Assembly: GCA_002794775.1 (NCBI GenBank)
Contig: NBAY01000061.1
Location: 124,001-188,000, forward strand
Direction of reading: 5' to 3'
DNA: 64,000 bases
From: Porodaedalea pini
Lineage: Eukaryota > Basidiomycota > Agaricomycetes > Hymenochaetales > Hymenochaetaceae
How positions within the stretch are numbered: position 1 is the first letter of the stretch; each line of letters begins with the position of its first letter. Below are positions 22,679 to 34,535 of the stretch, piece by piece. Below the pieces are notes generated by a model. That model had not been told where the DNA came from, did no database searches, and was given only the letters and a program-made list of their open reading frames with translations. The position numbers were made by a program, and so were the translations under genes.

Positions 22679-23596
22679 GTTTCAATAGCACTGATGTGAA
22701 CAGAAATGGAAGGGAAATCATTCAAAGCTCACAGTTATTTATACTCCTAATGATCCCGCAATTTTTCTTTCAAGTTCTCAAAGGGGTGTGCATACTGCAT
22801 CTACAGCCCCATCAGATGTAGTCATTGGCCTTCATTCATGTCAAGTGCCGTTCGGTCACGCCACAAACTCGCTTTCACTTGTTGAGATGGTCCGAGCATC
22901 TACAGCCCGAATCCATCATTCGTACGCTGCTAGTGCGCTTTAACGGAGCTGTCATGTGATGATAAGTTAGCCTTCATTTGTCCATATTGGATTATTTGCA
23001 TGTGTACATGTTTGCTTTTGATACGAGTGTCTACCTTTGCCGCAAACCATTATCCAAAATAGTCTAAGCCAATAAATTCAGCTCAATATAATGCCTTTTT
23101 ATTGGTCAATTTAAGTGGCGAGGAATCATGATTAGGCATCTGAACTTGCAAACATACTTTCACACGTCCTAATGGCATATGCCATCCGAATCTCACTATA
23201 TCAAACTCCAGTCCGCCACATCCATGCTTCAGCATTGATGTCCATGCTTCAGCATTGATGTCCATGCTTCAGCATTGATGAAAATGACTGTTCAAATTTC
23301 TTGTTATGGTCCGGCTTGAAACTTCGGCTCCAGATTGAAAAGGGCTTTGCTATTAATCTATTCATCGGAGTCTAGGCCAGATGGTAACGTGACGCGACGC
23401 GTCCTGAACGCGTTGGCATCACGTGCGTCAGTACAGCCAATGAACTTTGAGCGGACTCAGCGAGATTTTCTGAGTTGACTCGAGTCTCTGACGTCGGCAC
23501 TCGCACACGTATGCAACCAACCTGCAACATCGAATCGACTTCGGCAGCACGTAAACCCTTTGTCTAATTTTACTCGATTGATCATAAGCCTTCTGG
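22679..23596. other. Intergenic between small gene and ferredoxin gene
   Basis: No gene supported. It contains the 3 x 20-bp repeat at 23221-23280 and, from about 23400, the ferredoxin promoter region that is also found duplicated at 21171. Confidence 0.45.
23221..23280. repeat. Tandem repeat, 3 identical 20-bp units
   Basis: The unit tccatgcttcagcattgatg occurs three times in direct succession without mismatch, about 320 bp upstream of the ferredoxin start. Confidence 0.95.
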
Positions 23597-24472
23597 ATGA
23601 AACCTCCAGTGTCTGGTCTACTGTCTGCAACACGGCGTTCAAGCCTGACTCAACCCCGACGAAATCTAATGGTCAGCAATCTCTACATGTCAGCAGCATT
23701 TTCGAAAAGAGGGCCAGTACCGGGTTTACGCAGATGGCCGAACCCCGTTGGCGGGAGTTCAGCGGGAGGCTTAGAAAGTGCGGTCGAACGGAGGGTTATA
23801 GGTCGAAGAGGACTGCACACTACGAGCGGTGAGGCTTTGAGGCTTTGAGTCTCGTACGTTTCATCTCAGTGATCACAGCCGTCTAATTGGGTTGCAGCTC
23901 GTCAGCATGGAGGAATTGAGCGGCCCGCACCTGGTACTGGGTACGTTCCAGTTCATCCTTCATACGTCTCTCTCAACTGCAACGGCATCTGCGCAGAATC
24001 AAAGTGAATTTTAAGGACTCGAAGGGCCAGCTCATTAAAACGGTGGAGGCCAACGAGGGAGACGACATACTCTCCATCGCACACGAGTATGACATCGATT
24101 TGGAGGGTGCCTGTGAGGGCTCCGTTGCATGTTCGACCTGCCACGTTATCCTATCGCCCGAGCATTACGACATACTACCAGAGCCGGAAGACGATGAGAA
24201 CGACATGCTGGATATGGCCTTTGGGCTGACGGACACGAGCAGGTTAGGATGTCAGGTATGACTTCTAACCTTTTGTATAAGAGCATGCTGAGTGATTATT
24301 TGCTTTGCCATTTGCAGGTGAAATTAACGAGGGATCTAGATGGAATCACTTGCACACTACCAGCGGCAACTCGGAATATGTATGTTGATGGTGAGTAGTT
24401 TGTATGAAGGTGCTTTGAAATCTTTTCTTCTTGACTGTTTTTATATGACTAGGAGCAAAACCTTCACACTGA
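23597..24472 (+). CDS. YAH1: Mitochondrial [2Fe-2S] ferredoxin (adrenodoxin/Yah1 type)
   Basis: It transfers electrons from ferredoxin reductase to iron-sulfur cluster assembly and heme A synthesis in the mitochondrial matrix. Five exons (23597-23828, 23898-23940, 23997-24255, 24318-24390, 24453-24472) give 208 residues. The N-terminus is Arg/Ser-rich without acidic residues early ([16 protein letters not shown]), typical of a mitochondrial presequence, followed by RRGLHTTS. The mature part begins around [12 protein letters not shown] and shows [30 protein letters not shown] and SRLGCQ, supplying the four cluster cysteines (C-x5-C-x2-C...C), then [14 protein letters not shown]. All introns are 56-69 bp GT-AG. 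It converges on the ETF-QO gene, also mitochondrial. Confidence 0.95.
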
Positions 24473-25235
24473 GACGTCAATATGCTCTCGCCTTGCTTTA
24501 TAATTGATCTCTATTAATAATAATATTCAAATTATGCTCGGACTATGCTCGCTTCACAGTCCTGAATTCCAGACTGCAGCTTGACTTTCAGGCGAGATCG
24601 GAGAATCGCTGGCAAGAGACCAACTTTTAGCAGGCCAGGGTTTCAGAGTTAAATGATACGTTCCGGTGCAGTGTGTTAATCTGTAGCCAGTCTCTTTTTC
24701 GCAATTTCGCAACTCGAACTGGTTTTGAAAGGTGATGGATAGGAGGGCCTAGCATTCTACCGGTCTCCCCGTTCGTCACGCCGATTGGAGGTTTAACTCA
24801 ATATTTAGGCTGAAGAACTTCAAACGAACGGCTACTAGCTGTCTTGCGTTACTGACGAGATCACAGCGGCCGATGACAGTTCTTTAGTCAATCCACAAGA
24901 GCAGACATGGGGATGAGCTATGAACGGCATCGTCGATTTATCCAGATTATAGAGTCGCGTGCCCCAAAGGCCGCGTGATTAGATATGGATATTTGTGCTT
25001 GTTAATCGTGGTGTCATGGTGTCATGGTGTCATGAGGAAGAGGGATCGCGATTACGAGCGTTTGAGTTTTTGTACTTTGAATCTGCGCGTTTATGATATA
25101 ACAAAGCTATCTCATCAGCTTGGCAAGGGTCTTGACCTGCGACCTTTTTTCTGTAGCAGGCCTAGCCTTCATGAGTGAGTTTGGGTCTCGCCTGCATAGA
25201 ATACCATATAGACAACCAAACCACTTGGTACAACC
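24473..25235. other. Intergenic between convergent genes
   Basis: No gene seen. A short imperfect repeat of ggtgtcat (three units) lies near 25008-25035. Confidence 0.45.
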
Positions 25236-27300
25236 CTACATCACAGCTGCAAAATCCAGGATTAGCCTTGTTTCAAACCAGGGCATTTTGCAAAACTTAC
25301 TGTACTTCGGACCGCCCCCGCCCTCTGGAACCGTCCAAGTGATATCCTGCGTCGGCACCTTTACGTCGCACAGCTTGCAGTGGATGCAGTTCTGTAGCGC
25401 CATGTCACCATCAGCGTCCCGAACTCGCAAAGCTTGTATCGACGACGAAGGGCATACCTGAGAATTAATCACAAACCTCTTTCCAGCATATCCTCCGCGT
25501 TCCTCTGTACCCTCGGGGCCCTCTTCGTCCACGTACTCGTACACTGCAGCAGGGCATGCGCGCCCAAGCAGGCCTGCGTACTCGCTGACGTTCGTCTTGA
25601 CATGTGCGGCGCGGGCCTCGGGCCCGGGTGGTAGCCGGAGATGAACGGGTTGGTCTTCTGTATGGTTCGTGCCGGTCAGTGCGACAGCGGTGAGAATGTC
25701 CGTCGAGAGCGGAGCCTGTGGTGGAGGATAGTCGATGGGCTTGTATTCGCTGTGCAATGAAGACATCTTTCAGTAAGAGAGTGGAAAGGTAAGAAAGGAC
25801 ACCTTACCTCGCGCGTTTTGTATGTTGAGCATCCGTAGTTTTGGATTTGTTCCGGAATGTCCATGGCGTGCGCCCTTTGAGGATAAGGGAATCGATTCCA
25901 GAGTATGCGATGCCTCCCCAGATTCCGAGCGGTGTGTTGAAGCTCGGACGAAGGTTCCGCACTTCCTTCAAGTCGTCCCAGACCCAGCTGTTGCGAAGTG
26001 CAGCATCGTAGGGGCCCATGTCAAGCGCTTCTCCGCCCGTGTCCGCGTCCTTTTCTGCGTTCTCGATCGCAGAGAACGCTGATTCGGCAGCGAGCATTCC
26101 GCTCTTCATCGCGTTGTGCGTGCCCTTGATTTTCGCGAAGTTAACGAAGCCGGCCGCACAACCGACGAGCGCACCGCCGGGGAATGCGAGTCGCGGGACA
26201 GACTGCAGGCCTCCCTCGTTCAGCACGCGTCCACCATACGCGATGCGCTCGCCGCCAGTGAGGAGACCCGCAAGCAATGGATGATGCTTCATGCGCTGCA
26301 ATTCGCGAAACGGGCTTAGATATGGGTTCGCGTAGTCGAGCCCGATGACAAGCCCGAGCGAGACGAGGCCACTATCCATATGATAGATCCACCCGCCGCC
26401 GTACGTCCGCCAGTCGAGCGGCCAGCCCATCGTGTGCACGACCTCGCCCGGGCGGTGTTTCGCGGGGTCGACGCGCCAGACCTCCTTCACGCCGATCCCG
26501 TATGTCTGCGGGTCCGAGTCTTTGCGTAGATCGAAGTGCTTAATCACGCCCTTGGACAGCGAGCCGTGGGAACCCTCAGCGAGAAGTGTCACCTTGGACT
26601 TGAACGCCATCCCGGGCTCGAAAGAGTCTTTCATGCGGTACTCGCGGTCCAGCCCGACGTCGTTCGTGATAACGCCTTGCACGGACTTCTTGTCTTCGGA
26701 GTACATGAGCTGCGCGCCGCCGAAGCCCGGATAGACCTCCACACCTAGTTCTTCTGCTATTGAACCAAGCCATGCCGTAAATCTTGACAATGATACGATG
26801 TAGTTGCCCTTATTCCCCATTTGCGGCGGATGCGGAATCGGTATGGACATGGAGCTGGTGAGGAAACGCATGGAAGACGACGAAGCGGGCTGCGTCAGCG
26901 GGTGGTCATCCCGCTGCTGCCATTCTGGCAGTAACTCATTCAAAGCGCGGGGTTCGATGACTGCGCCAGAGAGAATGTGTGCGCCTGTAAAGTGCATTAA
27001 GCAATTAGCATCACGGCGAAGACAAGTAGCCAGCTACTCACCGACCTCACTGCCCTTCTCGAGGACGACGACGCGTATCTCGCGCCTCTTCTCCTGCTCA
27101 AGCTGCTTCAACCGAATCGCCGCACTAAGACCAGCAGGCCCGGCGCCGACGATGCACACGTCCACTTCGTCCTCTGCGCGCTCTGCTTGCGTCGGGTCGA
27201 ATTTTTCTCGGTCTCGTCGTAGCGGTGTCATATGCAGCCGCCGGACGCGCAGACAACGCGTCAAGTTGACCGACCGGGGTCGGATCCGAGCCAGGGACAT
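25236..27300 (-). CDS. Electron transfer flavoprotein-ubiquinone oxidoreductase
   Basis: Mitochondrial inner-membrane enzyme (yeast CIR2, human ETFDH) passing electrons from ETF to ubiquinone through FAD and a [4Fe-4S] cluster. Exons on the complement: 27300-27042, 26984-25808, 25749-25458, 25391-25301 and 25246-25236, totalling 609 residues. The start MSLARIRPRS opens an Arg-rich presequence. The dinucleotide-binding motif VDVCIVGAGPAGLSAAIRL follows, then GAHILSGAVIEPRAL, LLAEGSHGSLSKGVIKHFDL, VVHTMGWPLD, GGALVGCAAGFVNFAKIKGT, and the C-terminal cluster-binding region NCIHCKLCDVKVPTQDITW ending PEGGGGPKYTVM. The 66-bp fourth-to-last-exon intron is a multiple of three and could be read through. 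Family length and motifs are complete. Confidence 0.96.
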
Positions 27301-28080
27301 GATTTCTTGAGCTGTTTTTTGGAACAAGCTGGTATTTGTAGCCCACAAATGGCAGGAATGTGATTCGCTCGCCCGAATGCCGCAGATACCCGAATGTAGA
27401 ATCACCTGTTAGCTAGTTGACTGCTAACCCAGTGGGCAATGCCTGGCGTCGGCGAAGGTTGAAGACGACGCTCAGGGAGAAACAAAGCAAATTGGAGACT
27501 CGGGAGTCGGGACACGATATGACGCGCTCGCGAATTCCTCACGTGCCAAGTCTGGAAGATCAGACCGTGACAAGTCAACTCATATTCTACTGCATTAATC
27601 TACATGGTATGCGCTGCAACATGCCGTGCCCTGAACGTTCCTTAGGACGTGAGTTGATTGAGGGAGGAGAATGGTGGGGGAGGAAAGGGAGGATAGAAAA
27701 GGGAAGGAGAGTAAAGAGGGTAGAGAATGCGGTCGCCATCTATGCGTATTACTGAGGACTATGGACAAACTCAAAAGAAAGGAAGAAAAGTGTTGGGATG
27801 CGGATGAAGCGTGCGAGTATGCTACAATGAAGAATGCATGGAAAGTGATAGAAGATATGTATGCAAGAGTACGATGAGTGAGAATGCTGTGTTCCAGATG
27901 ATTGACCCATGAACCTGGAAAGAAAGAAAGAAGGAAAAGAGAAACTTGAACGAGAGGATGTCGAGAGCCAAGCAAGGGCTCTTGACGAATAAATTAAAGT
28001 GAAGTGTAGAGTCGATAAGGTGTGTCGTCATGAATTATATAGTGCTAAATGCTTCCTCGGGCCAGGGTGTTTGCACGCGC
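27301..28080. other. Intergenic, ETF-QO promoter and 3' flank of membrane protein gene
   Basis: No gene supported. A purine-rich stretch occurs at 27660-27725. Confidence 0.4.
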
Positions 28081-29461
28081 CTACCGCCTCCGCCCACCCC
28101 CACTCATCAAGACAGCGCACCAGCCAAACAGGGCCATTACAAACCGCACAAGCCAAGCCGCATCCGCACCGATGCCCAGCACCGGACGGAGCTGCATCGC
28201 CAGTGCTGCATCTAGCTCTGGCATCGCAAACATCCCGCGCCAGCGGCGCTGCTCGTCGTGGTCCTGGCTGTTGTGTGCATGCACGAGGGCCCCTGCCTCT
28301 GCTACTCGAACAGACCACGATGGACGCACATCTACACTCGCGATGGGAGGTTCGGGCTCGGCTATTTCACGCATTTCCGGTGGCTGAACGACCGCGACGG
28401 CGGCGATGGTCGCCGTTGCAGCTGCGATAGCCGGTAAGCCAGGTGGAAGGTCGACCGGAGCGGATTTCGGCGTGGTGTAAGGACTATCGTCCAGATCCGG
28501 TGACTCCGCATCGAAGAACTTCTCGTCAACGCCGTCTTCAATGTTCGACGCGTCAGAGTCCACCTCGTGAAGAGAAGCGCTGAAAGGCATGCGCAGGAGG
28601 TGTGTCGTGACGGTGAGGGCGCCCGGCATCTTCTTTGTCCCACCCTCGATTGCTTCACATGCGTAATGCGTCACGCCATTCTTTCTTCCAGAAGGCGCGA
28701 TTGCATTCTTCTCGAGGTGCGGGAGTATATCCCAGGCGGAGCGGAATATGCTCTGCCGTAACGTCTCGACGATATAGAGCGCCACGCCGATGCAGCACAC
28801 TGTCAGTAACACGATAACACAGGATGCAACCATCACCACAACAGGCTTTGATGCAAAGAGTTCCGTCGCACTAGTCATATCGCTCTCGGAGCCAGTAACT
28901 TCCGAGGGCAGCTCCACGAATTGCGAGATACTTGAAGGCGAAGCTATGCTCATAGAATCCAACACCTCATCCGGCACGGGGCTTCTGCCTCCTCGCTGGT
29001 CCTCCAGACGGTTAAGAAGCCCATGAAGTTCCTTCTCGTCAGGCGAATGCAGTTCATCTTGGTCCAAAGGAATGAGCGCCTTTATTGCATCACCCTCGGC
29101 ACTGGATAGGTAAGCTTGCACCTCTTCGATCGAGGCGAGTTGAACGTAAACATCATCCCCAGCTTCGAGATCTTCCGAAAAACTGTGCCGGTAGAATGAT
29201 GGTTAAGAATAAATGAATATGATATGAGCATAGTTCACCACCTTGCATGCGACCTCACAACGGCCTGTATTGCCTGCTGTATGTCCGCATCTTCGCCTGA
29301 GCCGGAGCTACTCCAACCACACGAGTTTAACAAAGGATCATTCACTTTTAGTGAGATACGCACCGCTGCAGACTTTTCCAACTTTCTTCAGGCTTTGGCA
29401 GCGGTCGCGCCGACGAGACAAGCGCCAGCAAGGAAACAGAGACCAAGATCGTGAGCGTCAT
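28081..29461 (-). CDS. Signal peptide plus transmembrane hypothetical protein
   Basis: Three exons on the complement (29461-29364, 29310-29242, 29182-28081) give 422 residues in one frame. The start MTLTILVSVSLLALVSSA is a good signal peptide. A short acidic lumenal part rich in Asp/Glu (SEDLEAGDDVYVQLASIEEV) follows. A strong membrane segment (VVVMVASCVIVLLTVCCIGV) lies around residue 165. The C-terminal region has an acidic cluster, an Ala-rich stretch and a second hydrophobic segment (WLVRFVMALFGWCAVL) near the end. No domain is recognised. The expected topology is a secretory-pathway membrane protein with one or two membrane spans. It is transcribed divergently from SPO7, with about 570 bp between the starts. 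Confidence 0.7.
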
Positions 29462-30033
29462 TACTGTAACAATCACAAAACAAACGCAAGCCGTATATTC
29501 GTGAGTAGCGTCCTTTTCGCGAGCGATATATTTGCGAGTGAAGATGAGCACGAGGAAAGGTCGCCAGGAACCTACAGCTAGCGATTCAAAGGCTTTCTTT
29601 CCAGTTGCTACGCTCGCGGCTGTAACGTGGATTCTTTAAGTATGTACCATACATCGGCTTCCCACGGCAAGATAGAAAATACAAAAACAAGAACAAAGAT
29701 CAAGTTCAACGCAAAGCTTGCATTAATATTCAGAAGATTTGGCTGGGACATCACCGAAATTGTTCAGTATACAATAAACGACTGGTCCCTCTAGAAAACG
29801 AGCTCAATTCGGGGTTGTTCAGTTAAAGTATGTAAGCAATGCCGTTATATATATTTGGCAGTTCGATCAGCGTGTTGTCCGTGTCGCTGCGAGCCGACAA
29901 ATCAGTCACTAGTCAATAACTTGTCCTTGTACCACGTCCATTCTGGCCTGCTTAGTAGGCCTATCGTATCCTGCTGGAGCTGCAACGATCTTCGCTTTCT
30001 TGTAGACAAAGCAACGGAGGGGACCGTTCATGC
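29462..30033. promoter_or_regulatory. Divergent intergenic region between membrane-protein gene and SPO7
   Basis: The 572-bp space holds both start regions; no ORF is supported. No defined promoter element could be assigned beyond the divergent arrangement. Confidence 0.4.
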
Positions 30034-31204
30034 ATGGCTTCAAGGAAAACACCTCCGCCTCAAAGAGTTTCGTTTCATCCACCAAGCGAAAATGTGGTCT
30101 ATCGAGACCTGTTGTTGTTTGAGGAGAGGCTCAAGACAAATGCTTCGCTCCTCAAGAGGAGGAAATCTCGGTACCAGCGTGTGTGTTTTTCATCTGCGTC
30201 GGCGTTTCGTTCTGCACACTTACGTTCGAAACGTTAGTATTTCTCATCCAGCTTCTGACCGTCATAATTTTTTTGACGTTCGAAGTATTCGTTGAAACGC
30301 ACTTTCTGGACATGCCGTGCAACTATGCACTTCAAAAGGCATTTTTTGAAGAATTTGGGAGCGGCAACCATGCAGTGGAACTCCATCCATTCATTGCCAA
30401 GGGCCTGCTCCTCGTTGCTATCACGACTCTCCTGCTATTTTTCGCCAGTGGGTTGTATGAAGAGAAGATAGCATACGCAAACAGGTAGGCTCCAATGCAC
30501 ACTTGAGAGCAAAGAACTTGATGAGAACTTCGTGAAAAAGATACGTTCCTCACGCAAATCGTGCTTTGCGTAATTTCAATATGTATCTCAACGTCCGACA
30601 CCGGCCGCTCCGCTCCCGTCTATCTGTGAACCCTCTATCATTACTCTTCCATCGTAACAGCACGGATGATGTTTCGGCATCCAATCGATCGCCTTCTCCC
30701 GACCGCCGCCGCAAACGCGGCACAAGTGTACCGATCCCACCGATCCCACCAACGGACAACCCTCGCGGCGAGCTTATATTTTCCTCACGCGTCGATCGCA
30801 ATTTTCGTGAGTCGTACGAACGCTACCGCGCGGCGTTTGAGCGTAAGCGTGAGGCACGCGAGCAGTACGCTGCCGCACAAACGTGGTGGGGGTGGCGCAT
30901 ATGGCCGTGGAACTGGATGAGGCGCTCCGTCCCTCAACCCGCGTCGTATATTCGTGATCACAGTCCGACGAATTCTATGACATCTATGCGAGGACGGGGT
31001 TCTGATTCAGACAGCGTTTCGAGCACACCAAGCACCTCTAGACGATCGAGCCCTGTACCGGGCTCGATAGGGAGGGCCAGAGGTAGTGCGATAGGCAGCA
31101 GAAGCGGGTCGCCTCCTTGCGGTGTACCTCGCCGGCTGACGTCGGACAGGACGAGGACGGAGAGCTTTAGCTTTCTGCTGTCAAATGACGACAATTTCGG
31201 ATGA
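30034..31204 (+). CDS. SPO7: Spo7-like regulatory subunit of the Nem1-Spo7 phosphatase
   Basis: In yeast, Spo7 (human CNEP1R1) is the integral-membrane partner of the Nem1 phosphatase in the nuclear envelope/ER; the complex dephosphorylates lipin (Pah1) and so controls membrane lipid and triacylglycerol synthesis. Exons 30034-30178, 30238-30484 and 30541-31204 give 351 residues. The hallmark YRDLLLFEERLKTNASLLKR comes at residues 22-41. Two hydrophobic segments follow (LFLIQLLTVIIFLTFEVFV and FIAKGLLLVAITTLLLFFA), then YANRYVPHANRALRNFNMYL. The C-terminal half is Ser/Arg/Pro-rich and disordered, with an odd Trp-rich patch (WWGWRIWPWNW). Both introns (59 and 56 bp) join frames exactly. Confidence 0.88.
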
Positions 31205-33382
31205 TAGGATGCGACTACCGGGTTCTGTTCTCTTCCGTTATATCTCTCACAATAGGTGCTCCATGTAAGCTATGATATGATTCGGACAATGGATGCTAAG
31301 CTGCCCCCCCCCCCCCTCCCCCTCCCCTCCCTTCTTTCTTTTCATCTCCATGCGAAAGTTCGTATCGATGCACGCATGCCGCGTAGCTTCAGCCTGGAGG
31401 GCTCGCGAGAAGTCCGTCAACTTCGACTATCCTTCTATGGCCTCAGTTGACCTTTCCGTCTGGGGATTTTGTTTCTCTTGGTCGGGGCGTGATCCGATCG
31501 ACTGACGTTTCACTATGCAAATTTACTCGGCTTTAGCCCGCAAAATTCACTGCCCGTCATTGTACAAGTCTTCTTGAATACGCTCGACAGCGCCTTGCTG
31601 TCGCTAACTCTAGCATCGATTTCATTTTCGTCGGATAGTTTGCGCTCATCATGAATCAAGGAACGATGTCTGCGCGCTCATTTTCTCGCTTTCAAGCTCC
31701 GGCAGGTTCACCTACCTGCTCTCTTCTTTCCGACCGTTATCGGCGTATTAGTGAATCTCATCTTCGCATGGTCGGTGATTGCGTCAACTCCGAGAGGTAT
31801 CGAAAGCAAGACTCCCATGAGTTCGAGGTCCTTGCCGATAGTTCAATCTATGAAGGTTCGTCTGGCGGTTGAACCAAGTCAGCCGACGAATAACTCACTC
31901 CCACAGAACTCCGTAGTGGACTCGGGAGAACTGTGTCCACTGCGACGCTAGACTAAAAGAAACTGCATGGAATTGACCTCCTTTCATCCGAAAGCGTACT
32001 ATCCGCCTATGCGTCCGTATTTCTAGGTATCACTTCAAAAAAGGCATGAAAAAAATGCAATACAAATGCGGAAATTAACGTCATATTTATGTGCTGGCTG
32101 CTTGGTTTCTGGGATTGATTTCGAAGTCGCATCCGGACAACGCCTGTTAGCCAGCGGACCAGATGTTTGGCGAAACGGCCTTGAGGCGTGTGGCATGCGC
32201 ACCTTATTCCCCTATTCTCATTCCCCGGAAAGGATGAAGAGATGTGAAGCAAGTTCCCAGCTCGGCGTTCACCAGCCTGTTCCAAGTCCGACGGATGATA
32301 CCTTTCTATTGCACCTTTACGGAATGGTCTGCCCTCAAGCCAGATTTACCTGTAATTCAATGACGCTTCGATCCTTACTGAAAGCTCCGCCAGCCCACAG
32401 TACTTGCCGTTTACACTTGATCCACCAACCTCGCGGAGCCTCACTGAGTTTAACCTTTCGTTTCTCATCGCCTCGACTTGACGCAGCCTGCTGGTATGTA
32501 TTGATGGACATTACGTGGGCTGGTTTTGCACCTGATCTTGTGTATCTTACAAGCCCTCTCGGTCCCAGTAGGCCCCTTTCTCGCACTATGAATCAAAGAC
32601 TTCCGCCGATGTCTCCGGGGTAGGCTCTAGTCTTTTTTGTCGCCGGGTGTATCATGATGTTGGCCTGTCTTAGCCTTGCCAGCGAAGATACGCCTTATGA
32701 CCTCAAGTGCTAGGACCGGCAGAGCTTATGGCACGAATCGAAGTCTATCTCTTAACTTAGCGGCCCGATGCAGGTAGCTGTACTACATGCTCAGGCCCCC
32801 AGAGAGTTGGGGGCAAGGCTGTGGGGGAATCGAGGAGCAAATTCGAAGAGGAAAGCTTCCTATCTGTACGACTAAACTCCTGATACGGTTGACCGGTCCA
32901 TTGTTCTGTTTCCTCTTTAGATCACTGGGTTTTCTTATCGTCGTAACATCTATTGGCCTGAGAGTCCATTCAAACTGAAGTGCAGTCACCGTGGTAAATT
33001 CGCGAGAAGTACCAAACGAGCGACAGTCGTATATGCGTCGACCGGTATTTGAGACAAAAAATCATCCCCCTCTCTCCGTCCTAGTCTGAGTGCAAGGCGA
33101 CTCTTATGCTTTATAGGAAGTAGGAAGATACACCAGACATTTTGCGTCGAGCTTGAAGAAAGGCTAAAGGATTCTAGCCACATTTGGGTTCGAACAACCG
33201 CATATAGAACTCTTTAGTCATGTTTGAGTAATAGTAACCGATCACGTCTGATTGATCAAAAAATTTGCCACCGTTTCTTCAACCCTGTCTCCTCGAAATT
33301 TAAGGTGTGTGTGTTTAGAGATATTCCTATCTCTTCACCGACAACAAAACGCGTTATCGAACCTACCACTAGATAACTTGAG
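31205..33382. other. 2.2-kb gene-poor stretch
   Basis: No gene can be supported. A short C homopolymer run (about 14-16 C) lies near 31302-31318. A possible hydrophobic exon around 31735-31855 (VIGVLVNLIFAWSVIAS) has no clear partners. Longer ORFs at 32066-32623 look like chance frames: unbiased composition and no family resemblance. Confidence 0.35.
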
Positions 33383-34535
33383 ATGCCTTTCAGCCACCAT
33401 TCGCACTCAGGACAATTTTGCAAGCACGCTTCTGGGACTCTGGAAGAAGTTGTTCTCGAGGCAATACGACAAAAATTCACTGTATACGGACTATCTGAAC
33501 ACGTCCCTCGCTATCGCTTGAAAGATAGATATCCAGAGGAGGTGTGTAGAGCCCTTCTTTACGAAATTTCATTGTTTCCATTCTGTTCACTCATTGCCTT
33601 TCCTTGTCATTTGTTCACGTGGGTCATGTTCAGGAAAATATTAGTCTTCAGCAGTTAGAATCGCAATTTGACGCTTTCATCGAGGAAGCGCATCGACTCA
33701 AGGATCTCTACGCTTCCGATATCACTCTACTCGTCGGAGCCGAGACAGAGCATATAACACCCGAAGACTTGCGCGGCCTTGCCATGGTTTTGGACCGGCA
33801 TGAAGGGAAAATCGAGTACCTTGTCGGATCTGTCCACCATGTCAATGAGATTCCTATCGATTTCGATCGGGCCACATTTGAGCATGCTCTTCAGAGTCTG
33901 AATGGCAAGACCCCTCCCGGGAAGTGTACAGTCGGCACATTGCTCAATGACTATATCGATTCGCAGTACGAGCTACTCATTCAGTTCCGTCCTGAGATCG
34001 TCGGTCATTTCGACTTATGCCGCCTGTACTATCCTAATCTCGATTTCCGGGAATTTCCCGATGTTCTGAAAAAGATCGAACGGAACATATCCTATGCTTG
34101 TGATTATGGGGCTTTATTCGAATTCAATGCTGCTGCATTTCGAAAGGGCTGGGTTACTGCTTACCCTGGCAAAGACATTGTAGAGGTGAGCAGAAATTCC
34201 AAATCGTTGAACCTCCACAGGATTCTTTCTAGATGTCCTTCGGTTTGATCCTGGGGGATGATGGATGGTATGACTTATTGCTCACACTCTGCCACTTTCA
34301 GCAAATACTCAAATCCGGTGGGCGCTTTACTCTATCCGATGACAGTCACGGCCCTCATGCTGTGGGACTGAATTACGACAAACTTTATGCCTACCTAAGA
34401 GAGATAGGTATCGAGGAACTATGGTATCTAAAAAGAAATGGATCCTCAAAGGACAGAAGAGCTACTAGGCCTGCTAAGCTGGGGGGAGACTGGTGGTTGA
34501 ATGACTTTTGGAAGGCCAGGTGTATATCACTGTAA
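33383..34535 (+). CDS. HIS2: Histidinol-phosphatase (PHP family)
   Basis: Catalyses L-histidinol phosphate to L-histidinol, the penultimate steps of histidine biosynthesis, in the cytosol. Exons 33383-33541, 33634-34185 and 34302-34535 give 314 residues, close to the family length. The PHP-domain metal-binding signature MPFSHHSHSGQFCKHA starts the protein, with VYGLSEHVPR, LLVGAETEHIT, YLVGSVHHVNEIPID and GHFDLCRL following. The last exon carries the conserved GGRFTLSDDSHGPHAVGLNY. The 92- and 116-bp introns are longer than most here. The predicted C-terminus (FWKARCISL) is less certain, since a further short intron is possible. Confidence 0.93.

Noticed and set aside
32066..32623. 185-codon plus-strand ORF
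   Set aside because: No motif, no neighbouring exons, and codon usage looks unlike the genes around it.
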